Of a stretch of 64,000 nt of DNA, positions 19,907-31,005 are shown piece after piece (the stretch's first letter is position 1; every line of letters starts with the position of its first letter). The notes beneath the pieces are model-generated. The model ran no database searches, was not told the DNA's origin, and worked only from the letters and a program-made list of their open reading frames with translations. Both the position numbers and the translations under genes were made by a program. Origin of the DNA: Gracilaria gracilis (lineage: Eukaryota > Rhodophyta > Florideophyceae > Gracilariales > Gracilariaceae); NCBI GenBank assembly GCA_030374805.1, contig JARGSG010000030.1, positions 124,001-188,000 of the forward strand. Direction: 5' to 3'.

Positions 19907-22900
19907 TTACCCATCATTCGGCATGTCCACTCCTTTGCGGTTCCAGTAGCTTACCCTGAAATGGTGTGGTATGGCTGAGGGCGGCTCAGCAGTGTCACCA
20001 TCGGCGCCCCAGCCATACCAACGTACGGTGTACTTTAGACCATCTGGGGTACGGCGGTGACCTACAAGGCGTTCCACTGGGAACTCATTAGAGACCTGGG
20101 CTGGTATCGTTTCACCACTTTGGTTTAGATGAGCATCGGTACCACTAGGGGTAGGTGTTTCCTCTGAAGGAGCAACCGTAATCCCCACAGGTGGTACGTA
20201 GTCTGGGTCGTCACCCTGTGCGTCATCATTAACCTTGATGGGTGTCCCGTCTTCCCGGGGCTGAGTCCTCAGGGCAACCGCTTGTGGGTCACGCGCGGAT
20301 TCTCCGCGTTCCTTCCTGGACTGAACCGTCTGAGGTGCAACCGTGATTCGGTCAATAGAGATTGTATTCTCTACACCATCTTGGTTCACCGTTACCGTGT
20401 GGTCGGTCGACCGAACTACCTTGAAAGGTCCCGATGATTTCGGAAGAAGCTTAGAATTGATATCTCTATCAATAGCTTCATCATCAGCTTCATCACCCGG
20501 TCGTGGTTTAGCTCCTTTCGGAGGGTGGTCAATAAAGACATATTGACCCGGCGTAGCCGTTACCACTTGGGTTACCTTACGGTCGTAGTCCTCCTTGTAC
20601 CGCTTCTGGGATGCTGTGAGCTTGCTCTCAGCATACTTGAGAGCACGTCTCAACCTCAAAAGGGTATTCCGTTTGACCTGTGACGGTGTGAGCGCTCCGG
20701 CGGCTTCTTGTCCTAATGGGTCCCCTTCAACAACAATACCTGGTGGGTGTCTTGACAGTATTAGATCGAACGGCGTAGTTTGCGTCGCTCGATGAACCTG
20801 AAGGTTATATGCATATGTCAAGGGCTGCACGAGCTCGTCCCAACCAGTTTGGTGTTCTTCCGTATAATGTCGCAGCCTAGATACCAGTGTTCGGTTAAAG
20901 CGCTCCACTTGCCCATTCGTTTGCGGATGGTAGGCAGTAGTGAAGTAGTGCTTAATACCCAAGAGGTTACAAACAGCTTCAAAGAACTTCGAAGCTAAGT
21001 TCGAACCATTGTCGGTAAGTAGATAAAGCGGTGCACCATACGGGTAGATCCAATTGTTCAAGAACGCCACCGCGAGGGTCGTCGATTTCGTGTCCTTCAA
21101 GGGTATCGCTCGCGTGAGCTTCGAGAACCTGTCGGTGATTACGATGATGTACTGATATCCCCTTGTGGTTTTTGGTAATGGACCCAGAAGGTCTATTGCG
21201 ACGAACTCGAGAGGACCCGCTGCAGGGAATAACTTCAAGTATTTCCTGTGCTTCCGGAGACCTCCACGGGTACGTACGCAAGATTCACATTGACCTACAA
21301 AGGTATATATATCATTAGCCATATGAGGCCAGTAGTACCCTTGCCTCAAGGTGTAGTACATTCTCGTACCTCCAGGGTGTCCTGATAGCCTTGGGTAGTG
21401 GGCTAGGTACAGCACCCGAGGGCGTAGCACCTTGGGCACTACCTTCTGAAGGGAACCATCAATAGGAGCTCGCCTCACCAGGAAACCATTTCGGTCGACG
21501 TCAAAGTTCGAGTCTTTCATACCTACTTGGTCCATGAGAGAGCGGCAATAAACATCGTTTGCTTGCTCTCTCAGGAATTCCTCGCGGGTAATTGGCATGA
21601 CGTCTGTTTCCTCGAGGGCGAGTATTTCCCGAGCGATGGCATCACTAAACCACGTATCCTCTTCGGGTAGAGTCCAGTAACCTTCTAAGGTATCACCATC
21701 AGGGTTGGTAGAGATGGTAAAGCATGGGATATCATCCTCTACCGGCTCGGTGTCCAAACCATCTGTGGTAATGCGAGACATCGCGTCTGCGACATTGTGC
21801 TTGATACCTGGACGGTACTGTACGTCATACTCGAACTCTGAAAGTCGTAACCGCCATCGGGCAAGTCTGCCTGATGCGTCGGCCAGACCCAGTATCCACC
21901 GTAGGGCATCATGGTCGGTTCGAAGCGTGAACCTTTCACCATATAGGTAGGGACGGAGCATCAACATGCTCCAGACTACTGCCAGACATTCCTTTTCGGT
22001 TGTTGTGTAGTTCTTTTCTGCAGCGTGCAAAGCACGGCTCCAGTACCCTATAGGTAGTTTGTCGCCGTTTTCTTGCTCCTGCATAAGACAACAACCAATT
22101 TGGGCGTCCGAAGCGTCAGTATCCAACGTGTATCGTAAACCAGATTTGGGTAATGCCAAGATGGGAGGTGTCAAGAGCGCATGTTTCAGCGCCTCGAACG
22201 CATCCATTTCCTCATTGGTAAGACATTCAAACCTTGTAGGTTGACCTTTCAGCAGCTTCCTGTTGAGGGGAGCCGCTATCTTGGCAAATCCTTTGATAAA
22301 CCGGCGGTACACATTGCACAAACCTATAAAGGATCGGATTTCCGTCTGGGACGTGGGTGGCTTCGCCTCCTGCACGGCCCGGATATTCCGTGGCGTCACT
22401 TCTAACCTCCCAGGGCTGATGATATGACCAAGGTATTCTACCTCTTTGGTGAAGAATTCGCACTTGCGGAGCTTCAACGTTACTCCAGATTCCCTCAAAA
22501 GGTTCAAAACTTCCCTAACATGGTGGAAATGTTCCTCTACCGTTCTGGAATATATGATTACATCGTCGATGTATACCAGAGCGGTTCTCCACTTCACCTT
22601 CGAAAGGATTATATCTAACGCCCTCTGAAAGGTAGCCGGGGCATTTCGCAACCCAAAGGGCATACGCGTAAAACGGAATAACCCAGCGTGGCAAGTAAAC
22701 GTAGTTTTGTCCTTGTCTTCTTCCCTGATAGGTACCTGCCAATAACCACAATTGGCATCGAGCGTAGTAAAGATCTTGGCGTTGCCCAACGAATCTATAC
22801 ACTCGTCCATTCTAGGTATTGGGTAAGAATCCCTAATGGTCATACTATTCAGTCGTCTGTAGTCCACACAGAACCGCATACGGGTATCATTCTTCTTTGT

Positions 22901-24163
22901 GACGAGAACCACAGGGCTGGCCCAGTCCGCATTTGCTGGTTCTATGACACCTTCACGGAGCATTCTCTCGACCTCATTGAGCTCAACCCCCCGGGCTTTT
23001 GGACCTGCACGGTAAGGCTGCTGGTAAATGGGTTTCCAGCCAGGCACCATATCAATACGGTGCTCTGTAGCCTCAATTTGGCCCAACCGGCCCGACCACA
23101 TGGGTTCAAATTCTTCTAAGAGACTGAGGATCCGGTCTCGGAGAGCCTGGTTCTCCGCACCGATCTGGACTTCCTCTCTCCAATTCCGCACTGGGTCCAG
23201 TTCCATAGTCTTTTCCTGATCCCTAACCTTAAAGGTACTGGCGATCTTCTGTTCCATTTTGGTATTTGTCGATAACGGGGGCGCATATGCAGGGTATGGC
23301 GCATCCGTTCCTCCCCCTTCCTTAGAGGTGGCGACCTCGCCCAACACATTAGGTGAGACCGTGAAAACCCCTTGTGGTGCCGGCAATGCGATTCCAATAG
23401 TGGTATTCTTGGGTAACTTAACAATGTGATTGCTAAAGTTACTCAAGTACACCTTGAAGGCTTGGTTAGGGATGTTGTCGATAATCCCGTTTGCCATCAA
23501 GGCGAGATGTCTTTCTGCCAACCTAGGATGGTTCTGTAGCATTACCAATCCTGGAACTGCGCATGAGACGTTCACTACCATTTGGGTCATAGCCGGAATT
23601 GAAACCAATTTGGTGAGCCGTATCTTGTTTGAAACCGTTTCGGTGGGTATATTGAACCTCGGCTTCTTACGCCAACCATTTTTGGTCTGCGTATTACCCA
23701 GTATGGCAATACGACCACCTTGACGGAGAGCGACCGTTCGGGACCCTGGCAAAATTGCCTTGACATGTTTGTCAATAAAGTTGGTCCCGAGGATACAGTC
23801 TGTCGCCAAACGATCCACCACAAAGAAATTGAGCTTCACCTTCAAGGTTCCAAGTTGTACCACAGTGGTTAACATTCCTCTAAGGTGCAGTGGGCGCTCA
23901 TTAGCGTCCACCAGGGGGTTGATAGTCGGGGCAGGCCGAATGTTCCGCAAGACCGCATCGGGTATGACGCGAGCGTTTAGCACATTCGGACCGGCGCCGG
24001 TATCGAGTACACACGCAACGGGGACCTGTAGGTAATTGAGAAAGCTTACTGAAGCATTAACTTTATAGTTATTGTACTTCATCAGAGACACCAGATTGGG
24101 TACATCTGATTCTTCTTTTTCCACCATTAAGGTTTCCCGTTCCGGTATCGACGGGCCTTCCAA
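19907..24163 (-). CDS. pol: Pol polyprotein of element B: PR-RT-RNase H-IN-chromodomain
   Basis: An uninterrupted frame of 1418 codons from a TTG at 24163. The same frame is open further upstream and overlaps Gag by at least 90 bases at -1, so a frameshift fusion is likely. Domains in order: protease DTGAG (23990-24004); RT with YIDD (~22562-22573); RNase H (TLDTDASDAQIG, LRTDHDALRW); integrase HHCC (HYPRLSGHPG...CESC) and DDE in FVAIDLLG, LLTDNGSN, NGQVERFNRTL. A chromodomain (FPVERLVGHRRTPDGLKYTVRWYGW) closes the protein. All catalytic residues I can check are present. It encodes all the enzymatic functions needed for retrotransposition. Confidence 0.95.
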   Translation of the reverse strand: MEGPSIPERETLMVEKEESDVPNLVSLMKYNNYKVNASVSFLNYLQVPVACVLDTGAGPNVLNARVIPDAVLRNIRPAPTINPLVDANERPLHLRGMLTTVVQLGTLKVKLNFFVVDRLATDCILGTNFIDKHVKAILPGSRTVALRQGGRIAILGNTQTKNGWRKKPRFNIPTETVSNKIRLTKLVSIPAMTQMVVNVSCAVPGLVMLQNHPRLAERHLALMANGIIDNIPNQAFKVYLSNFSNHIVKLPKNTTIGIALPAPQGVFTVSPNVLGEVATSKEGGGTDAPYPAYAPPLSTNTKMEQKIASTFKVRDQEKTMELDPVRNWREEVQIGAENQALRDRILSLLEEFEPMWSGRLGQIEATEHRIDMVPGWKPIYQQPYRAGPKARGVELNEVERMLREGVIEPANADWASPVVLVTKKNDTRMRFCVDYRRLNSMTIRDSYPIPRMDECIDSLGNAKIFTTLDANCGYWQVPIREEDKDKTTFTCHAGLFRFTRMPFGLRNAPATFQRALDIILSKVKWRTALVYIDDVIIYSRTVEEHFHHVREVLNLLRESGVTLKLRKCEFFTKEVEYLGHIISPGRLEVTPRNIRAVQEAKPPTSQTEIRSFIGLCNVYRRFIKGFAKIAAPLNRKLLKGQPTRFECLTNEEMDAFEALKHALLTPPILALPKSGLRYTLDTDASDAQIGCCLMQEQENGDKLPIGYWSRALHAAEKNYTTTEKECLAVVWSMLMLRPYLYGERFTLRTDHDALRWILGLADASGRLARWRLRLSEFEYDVQYRPGIKHNVADAMSRITTDGLDTEPVEDDIPCFTISTNPDGDTLEGYWTLPEEDTWFSDAIAREILALEETDVMPITREEFLREQANDVYCRSLMDQVGMKDSNFDVDRNGFLVRRAPIDGSLQKVVPKVLRPRVLYLAHYPRLSGHPGGTRMYYTLRQGYYWPHMANDIYTFVGQCESCVRTRGGLRKHRKYLKLFPAAGPLEFVAIDLLGPLPKTTRGYQYIIVITDRFSKLTRAIPLKDTKSTTLAVAFLNNWIYPYGAPLYLLTDNGSNLASKFFEAVCNLLGIKHYFTTAYHPQTNGQVERFNRTLVSRLRHYTEEHQTGWDELVQPLTYAYNLQVHRATQTTPFDLILSRHPPGIVVEGDPLGQEAAGALTPSQVKRNTLLRLRRALKYAESKLTASQKRYKEDYDRKVTQVVTATPGQYVFIDHPPKGAKPRPGDEADDEAIDRDINSKLLPKSSGPFKVVRSTDHTVTVNQDGVENTISIDRITVAPQTVQSRKERGESARDPQAVALRTQPREDGTPIKVNDDAQGDDPDYVPPVGITVAPSEETPTPSGTDAHLNQSGETIPAQVSNEFPVERLVGHRRTPDGLKYTVRWYGWGADGDTAEPPSAIPHHFRVSYWNRKGVDMPNDG

Positions 24164-24183
24164 TTCACGGTTAGGGGTGGCCC

Positions 24184-26347
24184 CTACGCTAACCGTTCGG
24201 TGTTTTCCTGCTCCTCCTGAGCGGGACTGTCCTTCTCCAAGATTGGTGTTTCCTCGACGAGATGAACCTGAGATGGTGATGGTTGAGCTTGTACCCTCTT
24301 TCCAGATCCATATAGGTTACGGTGGTTTTGCTGCCTGGCACTGATCAGATGTTCGCGCACCCCTGGGGGTATTTTGTCACATCTGTTCGCCAGATGGTCT
24401 GGCGACAAACAGAGCCAGCAAACCAATCCACCTGTCTGAGGATCACGCATTGCCATAGAGGTAGGTCGGGTCACCGGATTGGTCGGTGCTGTAGCATAGG
24501 AAGATGCTTGCGAACCACCCGTTGAGGTTTGTTGAGTGCTCGCCGCACTCGGTGGCGACCTTACCGAAGCTGGTGGTACTGTCGACGACCAATTACCAAT
24601 GGAGGTGGCTCGTGACTGAGCCTGCGGCGCAGTCACGAGATGAACTGCCATTCCTGTTGGTACGCGAATGAGCGAATCTCCCTCTGAGGTAGTGCTTTCT
24701 TCTAGCTCCAATACTGACCGTTTCGGTTTATCCTTTGAGGTATGGGACGCCGACGGCTTCTTTTCGTGACGGAGAGTGTCGCCTAGTCCCTGGGCATAAC
24801 GGGCAAGCCCATTATAGTCCACCTTACGGTTGTTCGCCAGGTAATTGCGTACCTGCGAACGGATCGCTTTGTCAACATTGTCGGCAAAGAGCGACTTCAA
24901 CCTACTAGTGGTAAAGACATTACCGCATCGGGTGGCCAGATTCCAAAGGCCCAACGAGAATTCCATTTCGGTTTGGCTAGAGCGTTGGCGATATGCCTGC
25001 ACCTCAGCGTAACCTTCCTGGATAACCTCATCGGTAGCGTAAGTTTCCAACATGAAATTAACCACTTCTGGGTACGTCTCTAACATCTCTGTCCCCTCTT
25101 CATCAACCGCCAGGGTATTTCCACGGAGCCTGCCTTGCAGCAAGTGGTAAGCTTGACCTTTAAGGTAAAACTGGAATAACCACATGGCAGCACCTTCGGA
25201 AAAACCATTTTGGTCACATGCAATCTTGAACTTCTGTAGAAACTCAATTACCGCAATGGGATCATCACCTGTGAAGGTAGTATCACCCATCTGGAAGCTG
25301 AGCTTCTTGTGGTGCTTGGTGATCTTCTGCGCAACCTCTTGGGTGTAAGCAGAGGATCGGTTTCTCAACCGATATGACCTATAATCAACCGCTTTGGTGA
25401 ACATATCGTTCAGCGGCTGACGCACCTCTAGGGTTGTATCGGTGTCCGAATCCGAGTCGGACGACTCGTACCGTTTCTTCTTACCTTTACGGTTTCTCTT
25501 TGACGACTTCTTCGCCAACCTGTTCGGTCTCTTCTGGCGTCTACCTTTACGGTCATCATCCGACGATGAACCAGTATCGGTATCGGAGCTCGAGGAATCG
25601 GGGTCAGAGTCGTAGCCGCGATTCTTTCCCTTTTTTCCTCCTCCTTTCTTTACCCTTGCGGTTTCTTCTTCGTCGCCCCTCTTCTGGGTCAGACGAATCG
25701 TCCTCAGGTCCACCAGTCTTGGTGTCCTTTCGAACGTTACCTCCAATGGGTGGCAAGTACACGTCTCGAGGGCCCATCTCTATATGGTCCTCTTGACCTT
25801 GCCTTAAACCTTGTAGGTACGCACTATCGGCCGGAATTGGCTTGATTGGTGCGGAAGAACCAGCAGGGATCCCTTGTGGTATGCGAGTAACCACATTCAC
25901 CCCAGGGGTTTTGGCTTCCGCCATTCCTTCAGAAACCCAAAGGTCTTGAACCACTCGGTAGATATGCTCCCGGGCACCCGTTAAGAGGTATGTTTCAACC
26001 TATTTAGGTATGCGTTGAGAGAGCTCGTGCACGGCTCGATCAACCACCAAGCGGGTAACGGCGTCCATGTCCATTGAGGTCATAGCTTCATTAACCGTAG
26101 CGGTAAAAAGAGCTTTCGCTCGATCTTCCAATTGGGGCCAAAGGTCCTCAACCGTTGTCGGCAAATCCTTGTTAGGTTCAGGAGCCAACGGTGGCTGAGT
26201 GCCCGTATCCTTTGAGGTTCCGGCCCGAGGTTGCCGAAGCAACTCCTCAGGATTATCCAGAATGGGTTTAGCGGCCGAAGCCGCAGCAGAACCCTTGTGG
26301 CTAGGTGGCGCGCTAGAGCCACGAGTAATCCTTTTAGGTCTTTCCAT
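24184..26347 (-). pseudogene. gag: Gag polyprotein of element B, with one TAG and one frame change
   Basis: ATG 26347 (MERPKRITRG) begins a frame that meets TAG at 26000 after about 115 codons and continues open behind it to 25604. The rest of Gag (from about 25,700 to 24184) lies in another frame. The change falls in a purine-rich Lys/Arg-coding stretch with a run of T on the + strand near 25,626-25,636. The downstream part has a Ser/Asp-rich basic-acidic region, then the helical capsid-like segment shared with element A (TFTGDDPIAVIEFLQKF). A CX2CX4HX4C knuckle (CWLCLSPDHLANRC) lies near 24,380-24,420. A sequencing error at the homopolymer, decay, or recoding could explain the interruptions. 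Confidence 0.75.
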
Positions 26348-26473
26348 AGTGACCAATAGTGGTATCCAATTGCTTCGCGAGTATTCCTACGAAACCAAAT
26401 AGGTGTGTGAACTTCCAGAATCCTTTCGAATGTCTTCTGTTCACCAGTAAAGGTACGACAAAAACCAAGAAAC

Positions 26474-26491
26474 TTCTAAGTCGGGAGACCA
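26474..26491 (-). promoter_or_regulatory. Primer-binding site of element B
   Basis: Three bases inside the 5' LTR end, the - strand reads tggtctcccgacttagaa. It is complementary to a tRNA 3' end finishing ...TCGGGAGACCA, so the primer tRNA would have the 5' acceptor strand CTCCCGA. I do not assign the amino acid. Confidence 0.7.
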
Positions 26492-26494
26492 AAA

Positions 26495-27002
26495 TGTCGT
26501 ACAAATACCGATAAGGTGTGGGGTCCGCCTGGTAGAGGGAGCGCGCGAGGGCTCAACCTGAAGGGGAAAAACACACAACCAATATGGTAGTAGGGCACCT
26601 GAAACCCGCAGGGGCAAACGGCGGGGCAACTAGTCTAGACCGTGTAGGTGTACGGTAGTAGACGTCGACGCGCGGTAAAATCTGAATAGTAATAGAGTAG
26701 CAAGTGACCCAGATGGTATAGTTACTGCCCTAGTGGTGCCTGACTTTACAATACCCGAGGGGGAAGGCGAGGTGCACCACAATATATACAAGGTGCACCG
26801 ACGCCGATCTCCCATGCGGGCATGACGTCATCGGCTGTGCCCATGACCTACTGTCATGGGCCAGCAATGCTAAACTATCCTAGACTATAAATTAGAAATT
26901 AGAAATTATAAAATACAGAATACCAATTGGGTACAGTGCAGCCAGCAAAGCGCACCAGCAGACCCACGTGGCACCAACCCATTGAGGTCTCATTGTACTA
27001 CA
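26495..27002 (-). repeat. 5' LTR of element B
   Basis: 508 bp, seven substitutions from the 3' LTR, followed by the target duplication tcgta (27003-27007). It carries TGACGTCA (26823-26830) and the same 9-bp hairpin with one loop change. It should hold the promoter for gag-pol. Confidence 0.95.
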
Positions 27003-27007
27003 TCGTA

Positions 27008-28462
27008 CAAACGAGGCAAACCAAGCGCAGCTTCTGAAGTTAACACAGCGCCATATGTAGTATCAAGAAATCCCGAAGACTGAACATGGAAATCCTCGAC
27101 ATTTTCTGCGACTGTTTTCTCGTTTTGCTCGTCCATGATCGCCACCATGTCCTCAGTGCTTGCGAAACTGTACAGTTCTTCGAAACTGTACGGACGAGCT
27201 TGGGAAAATAGACGGCAATCATCGAGCGGATATAAACCGGTCTTCGAGAAGGCAGCGGCTATGTTTTTGGGAGTAACACTTGTGCGTTAGGCTTTGAAAA
27301 TAACTTGCGAGACATCGAACTCGTCCAAAGGTTTGCGAGCTCTTCGGGATGAGCGGTAGACTTTCACTAGGAGCTGTCGGTAATGGTATTTCAATGAAGA
27401 GAAGACGGCCACATCTAGAGATTGCGTGGTACCACTAGTGTGTGCCGGAAGTGCGTAAGCAATAATTCCATAGTTTGCCATCAATTCCAGAATCGGAATA
27501 TCGAGGTGGATGCAATCCTCATCGTATATCAGGAGAATCTTCTCACCATCCTTCTTCTTTCCCTCTGTGTTGTTAACCAGCTGCTCCGCTCACTTAAAGA
27601 AGTTGGGCTTGTCAACAGAAGCAATATCTCTACGCTCGGTAACGAGGGACCCATACAGGAGCAGTTCAATAATAAAATGACAGACTTCATTTCCACCGTT
27701 TCGTGTTATACGGCGCGTGCGAATTCGAGTGCCTTGATAGACGAACATGGGCAGACCTTGCGTTCTGTTAGCAAAGACGCTTGTAGGAAGCGTGATGCGA
27801 TTGACAGTCTCAAACCGGGGGTTTCTTACCTGTGGCAGGACTCCCTCCTCTCTCAGTACCTTCTTCTGGTTCCCATAGTTCGTGTCTGTGGCATGGGAAA
27901 AGCCAGTTTCGTCTACGTTTAAGATGTTCTGAGGTGAAATGCTATGCGCGCCGATGACTGTTTTGATTTTGATCATGTGTGCTACGAGAATTTTGACATT
28001 GGTTGCAAAGTAGCGCTTCGAGTCCTGTCGCGATAATTTGCTGAACGTAATGCGATCACTGTTTTTTGATTCGAAAATCTCACAGAAGCGTCTGTCAGGC
28101 GTTCCGTCTTTGAATGGAATGGACTTCTGCTGCCAGGGTGGGAAGGTCAAAACTATTGCTTCTAAAACATCAATCAGGTCTGTGCGTGATATCGGACGTC
28201 CGCGCTGTGTATAGTGAAAAAAGAGCGCAACCACTTTGTTTTTTTCAATTGAGGCTAGGGTGGTTCTTAATTCGGTTCTTTGTAAAGTTTCTTCAGTTCC
28301 TCGGTGGTAGTAGTGGTGAAGTGTTAACGGTGACAAGTGGCTTCTGGTGGCTGCTTTGCAAAATGAGTACCCGTACTTTACAAGCTTGATGCCATTTGGA
28401 ATGTAGTGTTCAATGCGGAGACTACCAAAGCAATAGGATGGATTACGGCAAGCTGGTGGCAT
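27008..28462 (-). pseudogene. Pogo-like (CENP-B/Tigger type) transposase, interrupted
   Basis: ATG 28462. An N-terminal Psq-like helix-turn-helix (YGYSFCKAATRSHLSPLTLHHYYHRG) precedes a CENP-B-like helical region (LASIEKNKVVALFFHYTQRGRPIS). The DDE nuclease follows: NVDETGFS, then IYDED, then TTQSLDVAVFSSLK. A late FSKTGLYPLDD motif is typical of this family. Two in-frame stops occur: TGA 27590-27592, in a spot where related proteins often have Trp, and TAA in 'IFKA*RTSVTPKNI' (about 27287). Element B interrupts the gene after this point and the rest continues at 15521. Terminal inverted repeats were not found by eye. Confidence 0.75.
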
Positions 28463-30259
28463 GTTGTTTTGTTGCTGATTGTGATGAGAATGGATAAAGG
28501 TTTATTTAAGGTTCAAAAGCTGGGAGGTGGGTTAAACAGTCTTTTGGGTTTGTGGGGAGTGCTACGCTTAGTTTTGCTGGGTTTTACGGAGATTGAGATT
28601 GCGCTACACAATTTGCGATGATTGGGTCGGTTAGTTGTACGGGATGCGGTTACGCAAAGTAGTAGGTCCGCATTGTTCACAGGATGCACAAGGTTACGGT
28701 TCTGAGGCTGAGCTGGGAGAAAAAAGAAAGACGGGTGCAGGACGAGTCACCAAGGCGCTTGTTTTTGCGTTTCCGCAGTTTTGCACCCCCCAAGCCCTCG
28801 GCTTGCCTTTCAATGATGTGCAGAATGTATCGCAAAGCTCATCAACGTGCTACGAATTCATCTTGCTCGTCTTGGAATGGACATTGCGAGCGTTTTGAGC
28901 TGGTTTATGTCTTTTTTTGTAATTTGTTTGTAAAAATTAGGGGTTTTGAACACGAAGTACCTGTCCACAACTTGACGGACACTAACAGTTTCTGGATTCG
29001 AGATACTGGAAATCTTCCTTGTGAGGTGTCCCTGGTTCGTGGGACATTCCTTCAAAACCGCCACCACACACTCCCCCGCTCAGCGGCCGCTGCGCCTGGC
29101 TGGCCAAGAATGATATCGAAAGAATTGCGTCCGCTTTGCTCAATGAGGAAATTCCATGCAGACATAGTGTGAACCAATATCTAAGGAGATGATCATTAAT
29201 GCTTTTGTGAGAGATAGAAATGTGCCGACATCCTGAGAACAAACTAAAGAGAATGAAAACATACCAAGTACTGAGGATGGGAAAAAAGGTTGGGGATGGC
29301 CGACTGCGAATCATTTCAGACTCTTCCTGATCAGTGCTAAGTCCTAGCATTTAATTCACAAGGTTCGGGATCACGGATTCAAATGATCAATAGGATGTAT
29401 TGACTTTTATAACTTCGAAGAAGAGGGGGTTTTTCTCGTCTGTCTGGGAAGACAGAAAAGGGTTTGTACCACAGCGACAACCTGCGGCATAAATAGAAGC
29501 ATATATGGGAGAGAGCAAGGTCTGAGAGAACAACCGAACCAATGTATTCAATGGCTGAAACACGTAGAAAGACCAGGCCACGAGAGTGGAAGAGACTAAA
29601 CACGCGGAAGACTCTCGTTTGGATGAAACTCAGTGTACAATGTATGAGTGTAGTCTTTTTCTCTAAAACTATAAGAGGAAAGCAACATCTAACGTACACT
29701 AGCAGTATGTTTGCGTTCGTGTTTGAGTTCAAACTCGAACTCTCATGAATTTGAATTAAATAGTCATGATTCGAAATGAATGGCTTTGACTCTGATTCTC
29801 TTACAGCACCTGTCAGTTTGCAATTGAAACGCAAGAGACAGCACCGCCATTGTCCTTAACACCATCGGAGTCTGTTTTTTTTACACAAATACTGTTATAA
29901 GGCCGAGTGGAAAACTTTTGCGATCTGAAGAACAAGCAGTTTTTCTAGCCCAGCATTACATGGACTGATGGACCAAGATATTGTGGACGAACTTTGAGGG
30001 CATCGCATTCTTCATGCAACCAAAACGCTCACAGGAGAAGACAGGGAAGCCACGCAACCAGATGATTGCTCTGAGTATTGGAAAGAACATTATTAGAGAC
30101 GACATTATACACCGAAACAGCACAATAGAGGTTCAAGAAAAATATAACCTGCCCACTAGAATCGGACAAGTTTAATGGCTTCGCCGTGAGGTTTCTTATC
30201 TTAAGCACAACTCGATAGCGAAGTAAATTAAAATGTTTTGATAACATAAATAGACAAAC
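28463..30259. other. Intergenic stretch, no confident gene
   Basis: Contains the region upstream of the pogo-like transposase and unassigned DNA. Open frames at 28684-29172 (+) and 29379-29834 (-) lack recognisable motifs. Nothing else is visible. Confidence 0.4.
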
Positions 30260-30731
30260 ATTCTTTAGACCGAAAATAAGCTAGGGTGAAATAGCATAAA
30301 ATGGAAAAAATCATTGTCTCCAACGAGAAAAGGTTTTAACCTGACTGCTTGTATGGGAAGTACCTTACTGGCACAAAGTGAGGAAGAAAACTGATAACAT
30401 TTCTTAGAGGTACAATGGTGGATTTTCTGTGATGTTTTTGGCTTGAGTTACCAACTGCAGATCTGGATATTTGTCTGTTTTGAAAGCCACATTAAATATG
30501 AAGACATATGTAGAATTGCTTAGTCAAGGGGAACTTACTTTTGCTAGTACGACCTTAGGAGATATTTCAAAGCTCGTGCACGACAGAGGCAGTCGCCGTC
30601 GTTCTAGGCCAACTAAACGGTGGAAATGTGACTGGAATATTTACCATCTAGACTGGCCGGGCAAGAGCTCTGACCTCACCATTGTCGAAATAGTTTGGGC
30701 TTGGCTGCCTTCGTATGTACACAAAAGGTAA
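30260..30731 (+). pseudogene. Tc1/mariner transposase relic
   Basis: Pieces in different frames give the family order. 'EKIIVSNEKRF' (30301 on) corresponds to the DDE-superfamily FSDEkrF block. 'GGFSVMFLA' corresponds to GGGsvMvWa. 'DWPGKSSDLTIVEIVWAWL' (ending near 30710) corresponds to WPa.SPDLNPIEn.W. Several stops and at least two frame changes separate the blocks, so this is an old inactive copy. Confidence 0.6.
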
Positions 30732-31005
30732 AGAACGACCAAACCAGACCTTTTTTACGTAATTTCAAACCGTCGTTGGTCACTCAATTTCGTAGATCTT
30801 GGTAGACAGCCAGCGTCATTGGTTCAGAGCAGCGGCTGTGAGCTGGAGGTCGGTTCGTTCGAGACGTAAGGTTTGTGCGTTTTACTACGTAATCGGATTA
30901 GACACGCGCATGTTGCTGACGGCAAGTGAAATGTTTCGCAGAGTCGTCCGGGCCGCTGTGGACATCTACCCCGAAAGCAACGAATACAGTGGGTTCAAAA
31001 ATAGT

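Larger units (their letters stand above)
15527..27002 (-). mobile_element. Complete Ty3/gypsy chromovirus element B
   Basis: Two 508-bp LTRs (15527-16034 and 26495-27002) begin TG and end CA and differ at seven positions by my comparison. They are flanked by the 5-bp duplication tcgta (15522-15526, 27003-27007). Internal order on the - strand is PBS, gag, pol (PR-RT-RH-IN-chromodomain), then an oppositely oriented ORF, PPT and 3' LTR. Pol is uninterrupted over 1418 codons. Gag has one TAG and one frame change, and the antisense ORF has one TAG. The insertion lies inside a pogo-like transposase gene. Confidence 0.95.
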
